Positions 45,103 through 53,918 of a stretch of 64,000 nt of DNA are shown here, piece after piece. Source of the DNA: Flavobacterium soyae. Its GTDB lineage: Bacteria > Bacteroidota > Bacteroidia > Flavobacteriales > Flavobacteriaceae. The stretch spans positions 372,001 through 436,000 of the forward strand of contig NZ_JAJQXA010000001.1 in assembly GCF_021245985.1 (NCBI RefSeq). The letters are read 5' to 3'. How positions within the stretch are numbered: the first letter of the stretch is position 1; each line of letters opens with the position of its first letter. The notes beneath the pieces were generated by a model. It was not told the DNA's origin and made no database searches. It saw nothing but the letters and a program-made list of their open reading frames with translations. A program made the translations under genes and the position numbers.

Positions 45103-45164
45103 ATTATTGGTCTGCAAAGAACACAAAAAAAATCGAGTTTAAAAAGTAAAATCTAAGATTACTT

Positions 45165-46034
45165 TTAAATGCTTTTACTAAATTCTTCCATAAATAATTT
45201 TACGGCTTTTTTTTGATAACCTCCAATCGTTAACATAAAAGATTCTCTTTTGGTTGCAACACCTGTAATTTGTATCGCCTTGAGCTGATCCCAGCCTTTT
45301 AAAGCTTTTTCAGCCACGATCGTCGCCCAATCACTGTTCTCTACCATTTGCAATAAAGCGTGTATAGAATGCAGTTCTATTGAGATTTTGGGCTTCATAT
45401 TAAACTTCTGGAATAACTCTTCTACAAATTCTCTCGAATTCGATCCTTTTCCGGGCAATACCAACGGGATGTTTTCTATTTTCTTAAAAGCTATTTTATC
45501 CAAATCTGCTAAAACGTGGTTTTTGGAAACCGCCAAAACCATGTAAGAAGTAAACAAAGGCACTTTTTGAATTGGCAGTTCAATTTCGTGCGATGAAATA
45601 ACCAAAACAACATCTAATTGATTATCCAGAAGCTTTTGTTCTAAAGCTTCTGTAGTTCCATATTCAACAACAATTTTCAGGTTCTGGTATTTTTTAGCAA
45701 ATGTATTGACGATAGGAAGAATCAATAAACCAAAAATATAAGTTACACCAATTCGCAGTTCACCGCCAATCATTTCGTTTAAATCTTCAATGGCCTGTTT
45801 TCCATTTTCTACATTTTCTACCACTTTTTTAGCGTGAATTAAAAAAACAGAACCAGCTTCTGTAAGCTGTACTTTCTTTCCAATTCTTTTAAACAAAGGC
45901 AGGCCGAGTTCTTCTTCCAGTTTTTTTATTTGCTGCGAAAGCCCGGACTGCGTTACAAAACACAATTCTGCAGCCTTTGTAAAATGCAGCACCTCAGCCG
46001 TTTTAATAAAGTATTCGAGTTGGTAAATTTCCAT
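45165..46034 (-). CDS. LysR-family transcriptional regulator
   Basis: 289 residues. N-terminal winged helix (1-60): EIYQLEYFIKTAEVLHFTKAAELCFVTQSGLSQQIKKLEEELGL; substrate-binding domain from about 90 (GGELRIGVTYIFGLLILP). CynR-like in layout. Divergent from an MFS exporter, whose gene it probably controls in response to a small ligand. A 15-base palindrome lies just upstream of its start. Confidence 0.92.
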   Translation of the reverse strand: MEIYQLEYFIKTAEVLHFTKAAELCFVTQSGLSQQIKKLEEELGLPLFKRIGKKVQLTEAGSVFLIHAKKVVENVENGKQAIEDLNEMIGGELRIGVTYIFGLLILPIVNTFAKKYQNLKIVVEYGTTEALEQKLLDNQLDVVLVISSHEIELPIQKVPLFTSYMVLAVSKNHVLADLDKIAFKKIENIPLVLPGKGSNSREFVEELFQKFNMKPKISIELHSIHALLQMVENSDWATIVAEKALKGWDQLKAIQITGVATKRESFMLTIGGYQKKAVKLFMEEFSKSI

Positions 46035-46049
46035 ATTGATAAGTTTTAA

Positions 46050-46064
46050 TACTTATTATAAGTA
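46050..46064. promoter_or_regulatory. Candidate LysR operator
   Basis: TACTTATTATAAGTA, a perfect 15-base palindrome, with an extra half-site ATAAGT at 46039-46044. It lies 16 bases before the lysR start and 61 before the MFS gene, the classic place for autoregulation and divergent control. Confidence 0.5.
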
Positions 46065-46124
46065 AAATTATTAATTTTTCTAATGAAATCATAATCCCGA
46101 CCTTTGTATTAAATATTTAAGATC

Positions 46125-47366
46125 ATGTTTAAAGCGTTAAAATCAAAAAACTTCAAGTTATTCTTTTACGGGCAATCCGTTTCAGTTATTGGGACCTGGA
46201 TGCAGAAAACTGCCATAAGCTGGATGGTTTACAGCATAACCGGATCTGTATTTTTATTAGGACTGGCTACTTTTTTAAGCATGATTCCGTCTTTATTTTT
46301 GGCACCGTTAGCCGGAAGTATTATTGGACGTTACGACAGACACAAAGCAATGCTTTTATTACAGTCTATGGCGATGATGCAGGCCGGAGCTTTGGCAATT
46401 TTAATTTATTTTAAAATCTATAACATCAACTTCATTTTAGCTTTGAGCTTAATTCAGGGAATTATAAATGCGTTTGATATGACTTGCAGACAAACGATGA
46501 TGATTGATATTGTTGACAATAAAGAAGATCTGCCAAACGCTGTTGCACTAAATTCAACTTTAAATAATTTTGCCAGAATTGCGGGTCCTGCACTGGCCGG
46601 AATTATTCTGCACAATTATGGTGAAGACATTTGTTTTATTGGAAATTTCCTTAGCTATATTCCGGTTTTAATTTCGCTTTTAATGATGAAAATTACGCCA
46701 CACATCAAAGCGGTAGATAAATTTAAAATGCTCGAAGATTTCATTGAAGGTTTTGATTACGTAAAAAAAGAAGCCGAAATGGCCAAAATGCTTTTGATGT
46801 TAATGTGCAGCAGTTTATTTGTAATTTCTTTTAATACACTGATGCCGGTTTTTGCCAAAGATATTTTTAGTGGAAACGCACAAACTTTCAGCTGGTTTGA
46901 AAGCGCCGCCGGAATTGGTTCAATTTTATCTGCAATTTATTTGGCAAATCTTAAAAAATCAGACTACATGAGTAAAATAATGATCGCTGCGAGCTTATTA
47001 TTGGGTTTTAGCATCATTATACTCGCGTATTCAAATAGTTTGACTGTGGCGCTTATTTGCATGGCCTTGAGCGGTGTGGGAATGATGGCACAAACTTCAT
47101 CTATAAACATTTATGTACAGACACAAAGTGCGGTAAATATGCGATCAAGAAGTATTAGTTACTATTTAATGGCTTATCAGGGAATGATTCCTGTGGGAAG
47201 TTTAATTATCGGGTACGTTTCACACATTATCGGAACCAGACATACGGTTGCGATTCAGGGAATAATTTGTATTCTTTCTGTGATTGTTTATGTGTATTAC
47301 AAAAAACATAAAACTTCTGAAGAATTGGAAACTTGTCCTGTTCCTTATGAAAATTCTAAATTTTAA
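46125..47366 (+). CDS. MFS transporter (EntS/MFS_3-like)
   Basis: 413 residues, twelve predicted helices. The N-terminal half reads FKLFFYGQSVSVIGTWMQKTAISWMVYSITGS, the loop SIIGRYDRHKAMLL carries the conserved Asp/Arg of MFS loop 2-3, and DMTCRQTMMIDIVDNKEDLPNAVALNSTLNNFARIAGPALAG is typical of the MFS_3 (enterobactin exporter-like) branch. Inner-membrane drug or siderophore exporter by analogy. Divergent from the LysR gene. Confidence 0.9.
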   Translation: MFKALKSKNFKLFFYGQSVSVIGTWMQKTAISWMVYSITGSVFLLGLATFLSMIPSLFLAPLAGSIIGRYDRHKAMLLLQSMAMMQAGALAILIYFKIYNINFILALSLIQGIINAFDMTCRQTMMIDIVDNKEDLPNAVALNSTLNNFARIAGPALAGIILHNYGEDICFIGNFLSYIPVLISLLMMKITPHIKAVDKFKMLEDFIEGFDYVKKEAEMAKMLLMLMCSSLFVISFNTLMPVFAKDIFSGNAQTFSWFESAAGIGSILSAIYLANLKKSDYMSKIMIAASLLLGFSIIILAYSNSLTVALICMALSGVGMMAQTSSINIYVQTQSAVNMRSRSISYYLMAYQGMIPVGSLIIGYVSHIIGTRHTVAIQGIICILSVIVYVYYKKHKTSEELETCPVPYENSKF

Positions 47367-47381
47367 TAAATTCCAATAAAA

Positions 47382-47546
47382 AAATTCCAAATTCCAATTG
47401 TCGGTAATCTTGTCATTTCGAGGAACGAGAAATCGCACTAGAAATTCGACAAAGATTAGCACCATTAGGAACGGAGCTGCTTGTACGATTTCTCGTTCCT
47501 CGAAATGACAAACTATACTTGTTATGCGTTTTGGAATTTGGAATTT
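47382..47546. repeat. Nested double inverted repeat
   Basis: Outer arms AAATTCCAAATTCCAA (47382-47397) and TTGGAATTTGGAATTT (47531-47546), each identical to the arms that bracket the four-helix-bundle gene. Inner perfect 25-base arms at 47411-47435 and 47486-47510 (TCATTTCGAGGAACGAGAAA type), 50-base centre. It separates the MFS and asparaginase genes, which converge here. Confidence 0.9.
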
Positions 47547-47564
47547 AAAATATTGGAATTTTAT

Positions 47565-48596
47565 TTATAACGAAATTTCACCGCGTAAAGCAGTTTCAAA
47601 AACGTCTTTAAATTCATTTTGTGGAATATTATGACCCAGTAAATACATTAATTTTGTAATTGCGGCTTCTGTAGTAATATCTTTTCCCGAAATAACGCCA
47701 AGAGATTTTAAGGCTGTACTGGTTTCGTATTGTCCCATGTTTACGCTTCCGCCAGAACATTGCGTTACGTTTACAATGTGCATTCCAGAATTGATTGCTT
47801 TTTCAATTAAATTTAAAAACCACTCTTCGGTTGGGGCATTTCCTGAACCGTAAGTTTCTAAGACAATTCCTCGTAAACCAGGAGTAGCCAGTATCGAAGC
47901 CAAAACTACTTCGCTCATTCCCGGAAACATTTTTATAATCGCTACGTGATTGTCTAAGTTTTTATGAACAATTAAATCTGCACCTTCTTTTACCGGAAGA
48001 AATAAATGCGAATTCAATTTTAAATGTACACCAGATTCTACCAATTCAGGATAATTTGGTGCAGTAAAAGCTCTAAAATGTTCAGCGTTTACTTTTGAAG
48101 TTCTATTTCCGCGATATAATTTATATTCAAAATACAAAGAAACTTCATTGATAACAGGTTTTCCGTTTTCCTGCAATGAAGCAATTTGAATTGCTGTAAT
48201 AAGGTTTTCTTTAGCATCGGTACGCAAATCTCCAATTGGTAACTGCGATCCTGTAAAAACAACTGGTTTTGCCAAATTCTCCAGCATAAAACTTAATGCC
48301 GAAGCCGAATATGACATGGTATCTGAACCGTGCAGCACCACAAATCCGTCATAAGCAGCGTAATTTTCCTCGATAATTGTGGCAATTTTTGTCCACATTT
48401 TCGGATTCATGTTCGATGAATCTATCGGGTTTTCAAAAGAAACACTTTCGATCTCACAATCTAATTGTTTAATCTCTGGAATCTTCTGTATTAATTTACT
48501 AAAATTGAAAGCTTTAAGCGCTCCGGTTTCAAAGTCTTTGCTCATACCGATAGTTCCTCCAGTATAAATCAAAAGTATTTTTGCTTTAGATGACAT
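47565..48596 (-). CDS. ansA: Type I (cytoplasmic) L-asparaginase
   Basis: 343 residues without signal peptide. Catalytic Thr in IYTGGTIGMSKD, second Thr and Asp in VVLHGSDTMSYSA, and FTGSQLPIGDLRTDAKENL. Hydrolyses asparagine to aspartate and ammonia; absence of an export signal makes it type I. It overlaps the acyltransferase gene upstream by 11 bases, so they are co-translated. Confidence 0.94.
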   Translation of the reverse strand: MSSKAKILLIYTGGTIGMSKDFETGALKAFNFSKLIQKIPEIKQLDCEIESVSFENPIDSSNMNPKMWTKIATIIEENYAAYDGFVVLHGSDTMSYSASALSFMLENLAKPVVFTGSQLPIGDLRTDAKENLITAIQIASLQENGKPVINEVSLYFEYKLYRGNRTSKVNAEHFRAFTAPNYPELVESGVHLKLNSHLFLPVKEGADLIVHKNLDNHVAIIKMFPGMSEVVLASILATPGLRGIVLETYGSGNAPTEEWFLNLIEKAINSGMHIVNVTQCSGGSVNMGQYETSTALKSLGVISGKDITTEAAITKLMYLLGHNIPQNEFKDVFETALRGEISL

Positions 48597-49722
48597 CTTG
48601 GTATTTTAATTTATTGACAACCGGATTGGCATACATTGCCAGAAACCCTTGTCTGGTAACAGGATTATCGCTTCCGATACGCATTTCTAAACGACGCTCA
48701 AAAAGTGATTTTTCGCTTTCTTTATACAAATGAGAGAATCTTGTTGTTTCGTTTAAAATATCGTAAGCAATAAAATTAGTAGGCCATAATTGATAATTTG
48801 TCAAAATGGTATCATCAATAACTTGTGCCAAAGCCTGAACTTGTTTGTTAACGTTGTCATTTTCGGCAACAATTTTATCAATTTCAGTATCTAAAACATC
48901 GCCAACAGAAATATGTATTCTTTTTTTAGTTCCCATGATACCACTTAAAATGGTCATGAAATCTTCGTTTTTATCTTTAACGTAAACTTCGTTTTTTGAT
49001 TCTGCCATTAATTGCGGCATTTTCAAAACATCTGTAGGATCGTATTCATAAGAAATAGAAACCGGAACGATCCTTAATTTCTTAAAATAATCCATTAAGT
49101 TTTCTTCGTCAGAACCCATTCCAATCATTTTTAAAACGCCCGGATTGGTTTCGTCATTTCCATCTTTTGTTCTTCCTTCTCTTTGTGCAATCCAAACCGA
49201 ACGATTTTCGCGAAGCAATAACTGTCCCATATATTCGGCAAGCAGTTTAGAACTTTGCAGCATTTCACGAGGCGTTAATCCTCTTAAAACCAAAAAGTTT
49301 CTATTTAATTTTGCTAAAGTTGCCAGGAAAGCTTTTTTAACTAAATTGTCTCCAATTGCAGACGCTGTCATTACCAAACCATGTTCAAACAAACAAACAT
49401 TCAGCAAAGTGGTATCTAAAAGAATATCTCTGTGATTTGAGATAAACAAATAAGAAGTATTTGGTTCCAGTTTCTCAAAACCTGAAGTTGTTAAGCCTTC
49501 AGAACTTTTCTCTAAAACCTTTTGTATGGTATTATAAATAAAATTGCATTGAAAATCACGAATAGAATGCGTTTTCTTTAATTGCTCTTTCCAAACTTCA
49601 TCTTCAACTTCCGGAAAAGTAAAGTTCATCATGGTTTTCATCATTGGGTGATTTACAACATCATGAAGTGCTTCATTTATTTCGGAATCATAAAACGGTC
49701 GAATGGCATCAAATTTCTGCAT
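48586..49722 (-). CDS. Lysophospholipid/glycerol acyltransferase family protein
   Basis: 378 residues. NHRDILLDTTLLN (about 97) is a variant NHxxxxD acyltransferase motif, with LRENRSVWIAQREGRTKDG as the EGxR-like block that binds phosphate. The flanking about 100 residues on each side are specific to a flavobacterial clade. Membrane-associated transfer of acyl groups to lysophospholipid or glycerol phosphate is expected. Overlaps ansA; TatD upstream may be in the same operon (64-base gap). Confidence 0.85.
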   Translation of the reverse strand: MQKFDAIRPFYDSEINEALHDVVNHPMMKTMMNFTFPEVEDEVWKEQLKKTHSIRDFQCNFIYNTIQKVLEKSSEGLTTSGFEKLEPNTSYLFISNHRDILLDTTLLNVCLFEHGLVMTASAIGDNLVKKAFLATLAKLNRNFLVLRGLTPREMLQSSKLLAEYMGQLLLRENRSVWIAQREGRTKDGNDETNPGVLKMIGMGSDEENLMDYFKKLRIVPVSISYEYDPTDVLKMPQLMAESKNEVYVKDKNEDFMTILSGIMGTKKRIHISVGDVLDTEIDKIVAENDNVNKQVQALAQVIDDTILTNYQLWPTNFIAYDILNETTRFSHLYKESEKSLFERRLEMRIGSDNPVTRQGFLAMYANPVVNKLKYQDVI

Positions 49723-49786
49723 TATTTATATTGGTTTTAAGTGGGCAAAAGAACAAAAAAAAAATCAAAGTTTTGTAAGGCTTGGG

Positions 49787-50566
49787 TTAAATCCCAAAAA
49801 CGTCTTTTGAATTTTGAGTTGTTATTGCTGCAATCTCTTTTTCAGATACATCATATAAGTCTGCCAGCTTCGAAATTACATTGACTAAATAGCTGCTCTC
49901 ATTTCTTTTTCCTCTGTACGGAATTGGCGCCAAATAAGGCGAATCTGTCTCCAATACAATGTGTTTTAAATCGATTTGATTTAAAAACTGATCAATTTTT
50001 CCGTTCTTAAAAGTTACCACACCTCCAATTCCTAATTTCATTTTATAAGAAATTGCCTGCTGTGCTTGTTCTAAAGTTCCTGAAAAACAATGAAAAATCC
50101 CAAATAAATCTTCAGATTTTTCTTCTTCTAAAATTTCAAAGATTTCATCAAAGGCTTCACGGCAATGAATTACGATGGGTAATTTGTATTGTTTTGCCAG
50201 CTGAATTTGTCTTCTAAAAGCTATTTGCTGTTCTTTTAAATGCGTTTTATCCCAATACAAATCGATTCCTATTTCGCCTACTGCGTAGAATTTTCGTTTT
50301 GATAATTCCGTTTCTACATGTGCTAATTCTTCCAGGTAATTATCTTTTACATAAGTAGGATGCAAACCCATCATTAGGAAAATATTATCGGGATAGTTTT
50401 TCTCTAAATCGTACATTGACTGTGTCGCGGCAGCATCGATGGCAGGAATAAAAAAGCGTGTAACTCCAGCATCAATGGCGCGTTGAATCATTTCGTCACG
50501 ATCCTGATCAAATTCTTCAGAATATAAGTGTGTGTGTGTATCGGTAATAATGGGTGCTGAATTCAA
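49787..50566 (-). CDS. TatD-family metal-dependent hydrolase
   Basis: 259 residues. Metal ligands in TDTHTHLY near the N-terminus, GEIGIDLYWD, VIHCREAFDEIF, FHCFSGTLEQA and ETDSPYLAPIPYRGKRNE: the full TatD set. TatD-type proteins are cytoplasmic magnesium-dependent DNases acting on 3' ends. Specific cellular role unknown here. Confidence 0.93.
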   Translation of the reverse strand: MNSAPIITDTHTHLYSEEFDQDRDEMIQRAIDAGVTRFFIPAIDAAATQSMYDLEKNYPDNIFLMMGLHPTYVKDNYLEELAHVETELSKRKFYAVGEIGIDLYWDKTHLKEQQIAFRRQIQLAKQYKLPIVIHCREAFDEIFEILEEEKSEDLFGIFHCFSGTLEQAQQAISYKMKLGIGGVVTFKNGKIDQFLNQIDLKHIVLETDSPYLAPIPYRGKRNESSYLVNVISKLADLYDVSEKEIAAITTQNSKDVFGI

Positions 50567-50900
50567 TGGTCTAATTTTAAAGTTGTCAAAATTACGACAA
50601 TATTAAAAGAATAGCAATTGCTTGTTGGAACACGGATTTTACGGATTCACTTCTTGAAAACGCGGATGAGAACGGATTTTTTATGCTTTTGTCAGACTGA
50701 GCGATCCCGAAGCTTCGGGAGAAGTCCCGCAAAGAAATGCGACAATCTTTGTCGAGCTGTTTGTGTGTCCTTCGACTTCGCTCAGGATGACATAGAGGAC
50801 GTAAAAAACCTTTGACAAAGGTCTCTAAAAACAAAAAAACGCAAAGCTTTAAAACTTTGCGAATCTCTGTGTAAAATCTTTGTGTTTCTTTGTGGAAGTA
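50567..50900. repeat. Repeat-rich intergenic gap
   Basis: Contains a run of repeat modules: two GGATTTTACGGATT / GAACGGATTTTT units, the palindrome TCCCGAAGCTTCGGGA (about 50704-50720), CCTTCGACTTCGCTCAGGATGACA-type sequence, and a CGCAAAG...CTTTGCG hairpin (about 50840-50860) with AATCTCTGTG. Open frames across it (on both strands) are repeat artefacts. Confidence 0.75.
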
Positions 50901-51623
50901 CTAATCCAATTGATGCAAAAGTTCTTCAACCTGATCGTAACCTTCGTAATCTTCAGAAATGGTTTCCAGTATTTTTTTGCAGCCTTCGTAATCTTTTTGT
51001 TTTAATTTAGATAAAGCCAGATACCAAACAGCTTTTTCTTTATAGGCAGAATTTCCTGCTTTCAATTCATTAAAAACAGCTTCGGCTTTTATATAATGGC
51101 TTTCTTCTAAAAGTGAAACTCCATAAAAAAATTGAATTTCTGCTGTTTTATTCTTTTGCAAAATGGTTTCAAAAAGCGGAATTGCTTTATTATATGTTTT
51201 ATGATTATATGCTTTTTCAGCCTGTTTTAAAGTTTCATCAGCAGTTGATCTTTCGGTAAAAGAAGCATGTTCGGGATTATTGTAATCTCCATAAACCGGG
51301 TTTTGGTTGTAATTAAAAAAGAACAATCCGAACAAAACGGCAACCGAAGCAGCAACAGCCAAATACCAAGGTTTTAAACCGATAACTTTTGGTTTATTAT
51401 CAAAATGTTTCTCTGCAATCTGACTCAGGTTATCTTTGAACGCTTGTCTTTCCTGTTCAAACCCAAATTTATTGTCCAGCTGAAATTGTATGTTTTTAAA
51501 AGTTTCAAACTGTGAAGCAAATTCGGGATCTTCGACTAATTGTTTTTCAAAATCATTTTTTGCCTCAATTTTTAATTCGCCTTGAAGATATTCATCAAAT
51601 AATATGTAGCGTTCTTCGTTCAT
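50901..51623 (-). CDS. Single-span TPR protein, probable anti-sigma factor
   Basis: 240 residues. The N-terminal about 80 residues are acidic and helical (YILFDEYLQGELKIEAKNDF, an anti-sigma-like opening), then one membrane span (about 86-104, WYLAVAASVAVLFGLFFF) and a periplasmic TPR region (about 130-240: AEKAYNHKTYNKAIPLFE, GVSLLEESHYIKAEAVF). Starts three bases after the ECF sigma gene ends. This is the layout of a membrane anti-sigma factor with TPRs as the outside sensor. The zinc-finger (ZAS) motif is absent. Confidence 0.75.
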   Translation of the reverse strand: MNEERYILFDEYLQGELKIEAKNDFEKQLVEDPEFASQFETFKNIQFQLDNKFGFEQERQAFKDNLSQIAEKHFDNKPKVIGLKPWYLAVAASVAVLFGLFFFNYNQNPVYGDYNNPEHASFTERSTADETLKQAEKAYNHKTYNKAIPLFETILQKNKTAEIQFFYGVSLLEESHYIKAEAVFNELKAGNSAYKEKAVWYLALSKLKQKDYEGCKKILETISEDYEGYDQVEELLHQLD

Positions 51624-51625
51624 GA

Positions 51626-52210
51626 CTAATTGTTTTTTAAAGAATTAAAGTTTTTTGCTTCCTGAATCCACTGCGTTAACTGGCCAACACAAAGCGACTT
51701 TTTTTTACGAACATAACCATATGTTACATTTAGTTTTTCGGCAACTTCTTCCATCGATTTAATTTCAAAACTCAGCTTTAATAACTCTTTGCATTTGTCT
51801 CCTAATTTTTGAAACATGGTGTCAAAAAGCTGTTGTTTTTCATCAAATTCTTCGGTTTGTCCAATCAGTTCAAGAGCAGATTCATTTATAGATACTGCAT
51901 CTTCGATAATTGTTACCCCTTTGTTTGATGTTTTTTTCAATTCATTGAGCCATTTTCTTTTACACAAAAGAAAAAAGTACGCATCAAACGGGCAGGTTAA
52001 CTGCAGCGAATTGGCTTTGGCCTGATTAAAGAGCAAAATCAATACTTCCTGAATCACGTCCTGAGCATGGTCTCTATCGCCAGAATTGTTCATAATAAAC
52101 ATTACGACTTTAGGAACATACTTTTTATATATAGATTGGATCACTGTCGAATCGTTTGCAGCAAGTCCGTCAATATACTTTTGGTCAGGATGCACTTTAG
52201 TTTTACTCAT
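51626..52210 (-). CDS. ECF-type sigma-70 factor
   Basis: 194 residues, the usual ECF size. Region 2 is seen in VIQSIYKKYVPKVVMFIMNN and DRDHAQDVIQEVLILLF; region 4 in SMEEVAEKLNVTYGYVRKKKSLCVGQLTQWI, a helix-turn-helix for the -35 element. Regions 1.1 and 3 are missing. It precedes its likely anti-sigma gene and lies divergent from genes headed by a repeated GGGTAACAA motif, its probable target promoter. Confidence 0.92.
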   Translation of the reverse strand: MSKTKVHPDQKYIDGLAANDSTVIQSIYKKYVPKVVMFIMNNSGDRDHAQDVIQEVLILLFNQAKANSLQLTCPFDAYFFLLCKRKWLNELKKTSNKGVTIIEDAVSINESALELIGQTEEFDEKQQLFDTMFQKLGDKCKELLKLSFEIKSMEEVAEKLNVTYGYVRKKKSLCVGQLTQWIQEAKNFNSLKNN

Positions 52211-52268
52211 AAAAAAACTTTTAATCAGATAAAGTTAAAAAAGAATCTCAAATAAATTTCAAATAAAA

Positions 52269-52300
52269 GGGTAACAATTAACAATTACAGTTGATATAAG
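52269..52300 (+). promoter_or_regulatory. Putative ECF promoter, copy 1
   Basis: GGGTAACAA (52269-52277), 13 bases, TTGATATAAG (52291-52300). 40 bases before the small membrane protein gene at 52341. Same two boxes and same spacing as copies 2 and 3. Confidence 0.7.
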
Positions 52301-52340
52301 GAAACAAAAATCTTTTAAAAGAGTTAAAAATTAAGAGAAA

Positions 52341-52640
52341 ATGGAAACTTATCAATTTACCAGCGACAAGACTTTAGATCAATTTTACAAAATGATCTCT
52401 GCCAAAACCCGTAATGGCTTTGTAATCGTAGAACATAACGAGAAACTACCCTATGTTGTTTTATGCCGGGAAAAAAAAGTTATCAAACATTTTCTGCACT
52501 TATTTCTTACCTGTCTCACTTTCGGACTTTGGTCAATTGTCTGGATCTATTTAATTGTTACGCTTTCGCGGAAGCAAAACATTCTCGTAGCTGTTGATGA
52601 AGACGGAAATCTCTTTGAAGACAAATGTCTTTCGGCATAA
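52341..52640 (+). CDS. Small membrane protein in the ECF locus
   Basis: 99 residues. A soluble N-terminal half (TYQFTSDKTLDQFYKMISAKTRNGFVIVEHNEKLPYVV), a hydrophobic stretch about 50-75 that may form one or two spans (FLHLFLTCLTFGLWSIVWIY), and a short tail (VDEDGNLFEDK). No signal peptide and no motif I recognise. It is the first gene transcribed from the putative ECF promoter at 52269, so it likely belongs to the stress regulon. Confidence 0.6.
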   Translation: METYQFTSDKTLDQFYKMISAKTRNGFVIVEHNEKLPYVVLCREKKVIKHFLHLFLTCLTFGLWSIVWIYLIVTLSRKQNILVAVDEDGNLFEDKCLSA

Positions 52641-52662
52641 ATCGAAAAAAAATAAAAATCAG

Positions 52663-52694
52663 GGGTAACAAACAAAACCACAAGTTGATATAAG
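52663..52694 (+). promoter_or_regulatory. Putative ECF promoter, copy 2
   Basis: GGGTAACAA (52663-52671), 13 bases, TTGATATAAG (52685-52694), a perfect match to copy 1 in both boxes. In tandem with copy 3, upstream of the lipoprotein gene. Confidence 0.7.
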
Positions 52695-52729
52695 CATATA
52701 AACACTATAAAAATATTTTTTGAAAACAG

Positions 52730-52761
52730 GGGTAACAATATCAAACCCTAATTTATATAAG
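52730..52761 (+). promoter_or_regulatory. Putative ECF promoter, copy 3
   Basis: GGGTAACAA (52730-52738), 13 bases, TTTATATAAG (52752-52761). One base differs from the other copies in the -10 box. Transcript start would be about 60 bases before the lipoprotein gene. Confidence 0.7.
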
Positions 52762-52829
52762 ATTGTAATTAATAACCAGAATCTGAAAACCACTTGACGA
52801 TCAAGTCAGATTTATAAAAACTAGAAATT

Positions 52830-53807
52830 ATGAACACAAATTTTAAAACTATCGGACTTTTATTTCTATTATTAGTTTCTTTTGTAAGCTGCGACACCAG
52901 CGATGGAGATGATACCGGCAATGTTATTCTGTCTCCAACATCGGCAGCTTTTAAAAGCATCAGCGAAAAAGGAGTAAAAAGAAATACACAAAACTTTACA
53001 ATTACAGCCGGAGATGGTATGGTAACGCTAACATCTGCAAAAGGTGTAAAATTACACATCAACGGAAACTGTCTTACTAAAAACGGAAATGCTGTAACGG
53101 GAGAAGTTAATATCGAATATATTGAACTTTTTGACAAAGGAAATATGCTGGTTACTAATAAACCAACAATGGGAATTACACCAGACGGAAAGAAAAACCT
53201 TTTAATTTCTGGAGGAGAATTCTTTATTAAAGCTACACAAGGCGGTGTTGAATTACAAACTTCTTGTTATTTGAGTTTAGTGGTTCCAACTGCGCTGACT
53301 GACGGTTATGACAATGCCATGACATTGTGGACTGGTGTAATTGAGGAAGATGGTGATTTGGCCTGGAAAGATGCCAGAGGTGCTGACGGAAAAGGCGGCG
53401 TTCAAGGCGAAGGAAACAGTTACTATGTAACTTTTGGAAACTTTGGATGGACAAATGTGGACCGTTTTTACAGTGATCCAAGACCTAAAACCACTATTTT
53501 AGTTGATGTTCCAGACGGATACAATAACACAAACAGTGCTGTATATCTTTCTTATGATGGAGAAGGTACAAATGCTCTTGCAAAATTGGATACCTATACT
53601 GCCGAAGGATTGTTTAGCGAACATTACGGACAAATTCCAGTTGGTCTTGCGTGCCACATTATTTTTGCAACAGAAGACAATGGTAACTGGAGATATGCAA
53701 TAAAAGGAGTGACTACGACTGCAAATGCCGTTTACACCTTTACACTAGCCGAAACAACAGTCGGTACCGAAGCTCAACTAGTTGCTGCAATTAATGCCAT
53801 ACAGTAA
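52830..53807 (+). CDS. Lipoprotein of unknown function in the ECF locus
   Basis: 325 residues. Lipoprotein signal (TIGLLFLLLVSFVSC). The N-terminal mature part is beta-rich with TLTSAKGVKLHINGNCLTKNG and GEVNIEYIELFDKGNML; later NSYYVTFGNFGWTNVDRF and an Ala/Asn-rich tail. No catalytic motif or family I can name. Headed by two tandem copies of the ECF motif and followed by a strong terminator. Confidence 0.7.
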   Translation: MNTNFKTIGLLFLLLVSFVSCDTSDGDDTGNVILSPTSAAFKSISEKGVKRNTQNFTITAGDGMVTLTSAKGVKLHINGNCLTKNGNAVTGEVNIEYIELFDKGNMLVTNKPTMGITPDGKKNLLISGGEFFIKATQGGVELQTSCYLSLVVPTALTDGYDNAMTLWTGVIEEDGDLAWKDARGADGKGGVQGEGNSYYVTFGNFGWTNVDRFYSDPRPKTTILVDVPDGYNNTNSAVYLSYDGEGTNALAKLDTYTAEGLFSEHYGQIPVGLACHIIFATEDNGNWRYAIKGVTTTANAVYTFTLAETTVGTEAQLVAAINAIQ

Positions 53808-53829
53808 CTTATAAATGCTTTTTTAAGAG

Positions 53830-53859
53830 AAAGTGATGATTTGCTCATCACTTTTTTTT
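53830..53859 (+). terminator. Strong intrinsic terminator
   Basis: A 10-base perfect stem AAAGTGATGA with TCATCACTTT, five-base loop, then a further TTTTT. It lies between the lipoprotein and PKD genes and should end most lipoprotein transcripts. Confidence 0.88.
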
Positions 53860-53918
53860 ACATTTAATCCTGTTTTAAAATTGATTTTGATGATTTTAAG
53901 ACTAAAAACTGTCTAGTT

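Noticed and set aside
47220..47465. Minus-strand open frame after the MFS gene
   Set aside because: It overlaps the MFS coding end and the inverted repeat, with no family pattern.
50592..50834. Open frames on both strands in the gap beside TatD
   Set aside because: They run through palindromic repeat modules (CCCGAAGCTTCGGG, CTTCGACTTCGCTCAGG) and match no protein style of this genome.
52769..53137. Minus-strand 122-codon frame opposite the lipoprotein gene
   Set aside because: Shadow of the plus-strand gene; hydrophobicity mirrors the signal peptide and no start context is present.
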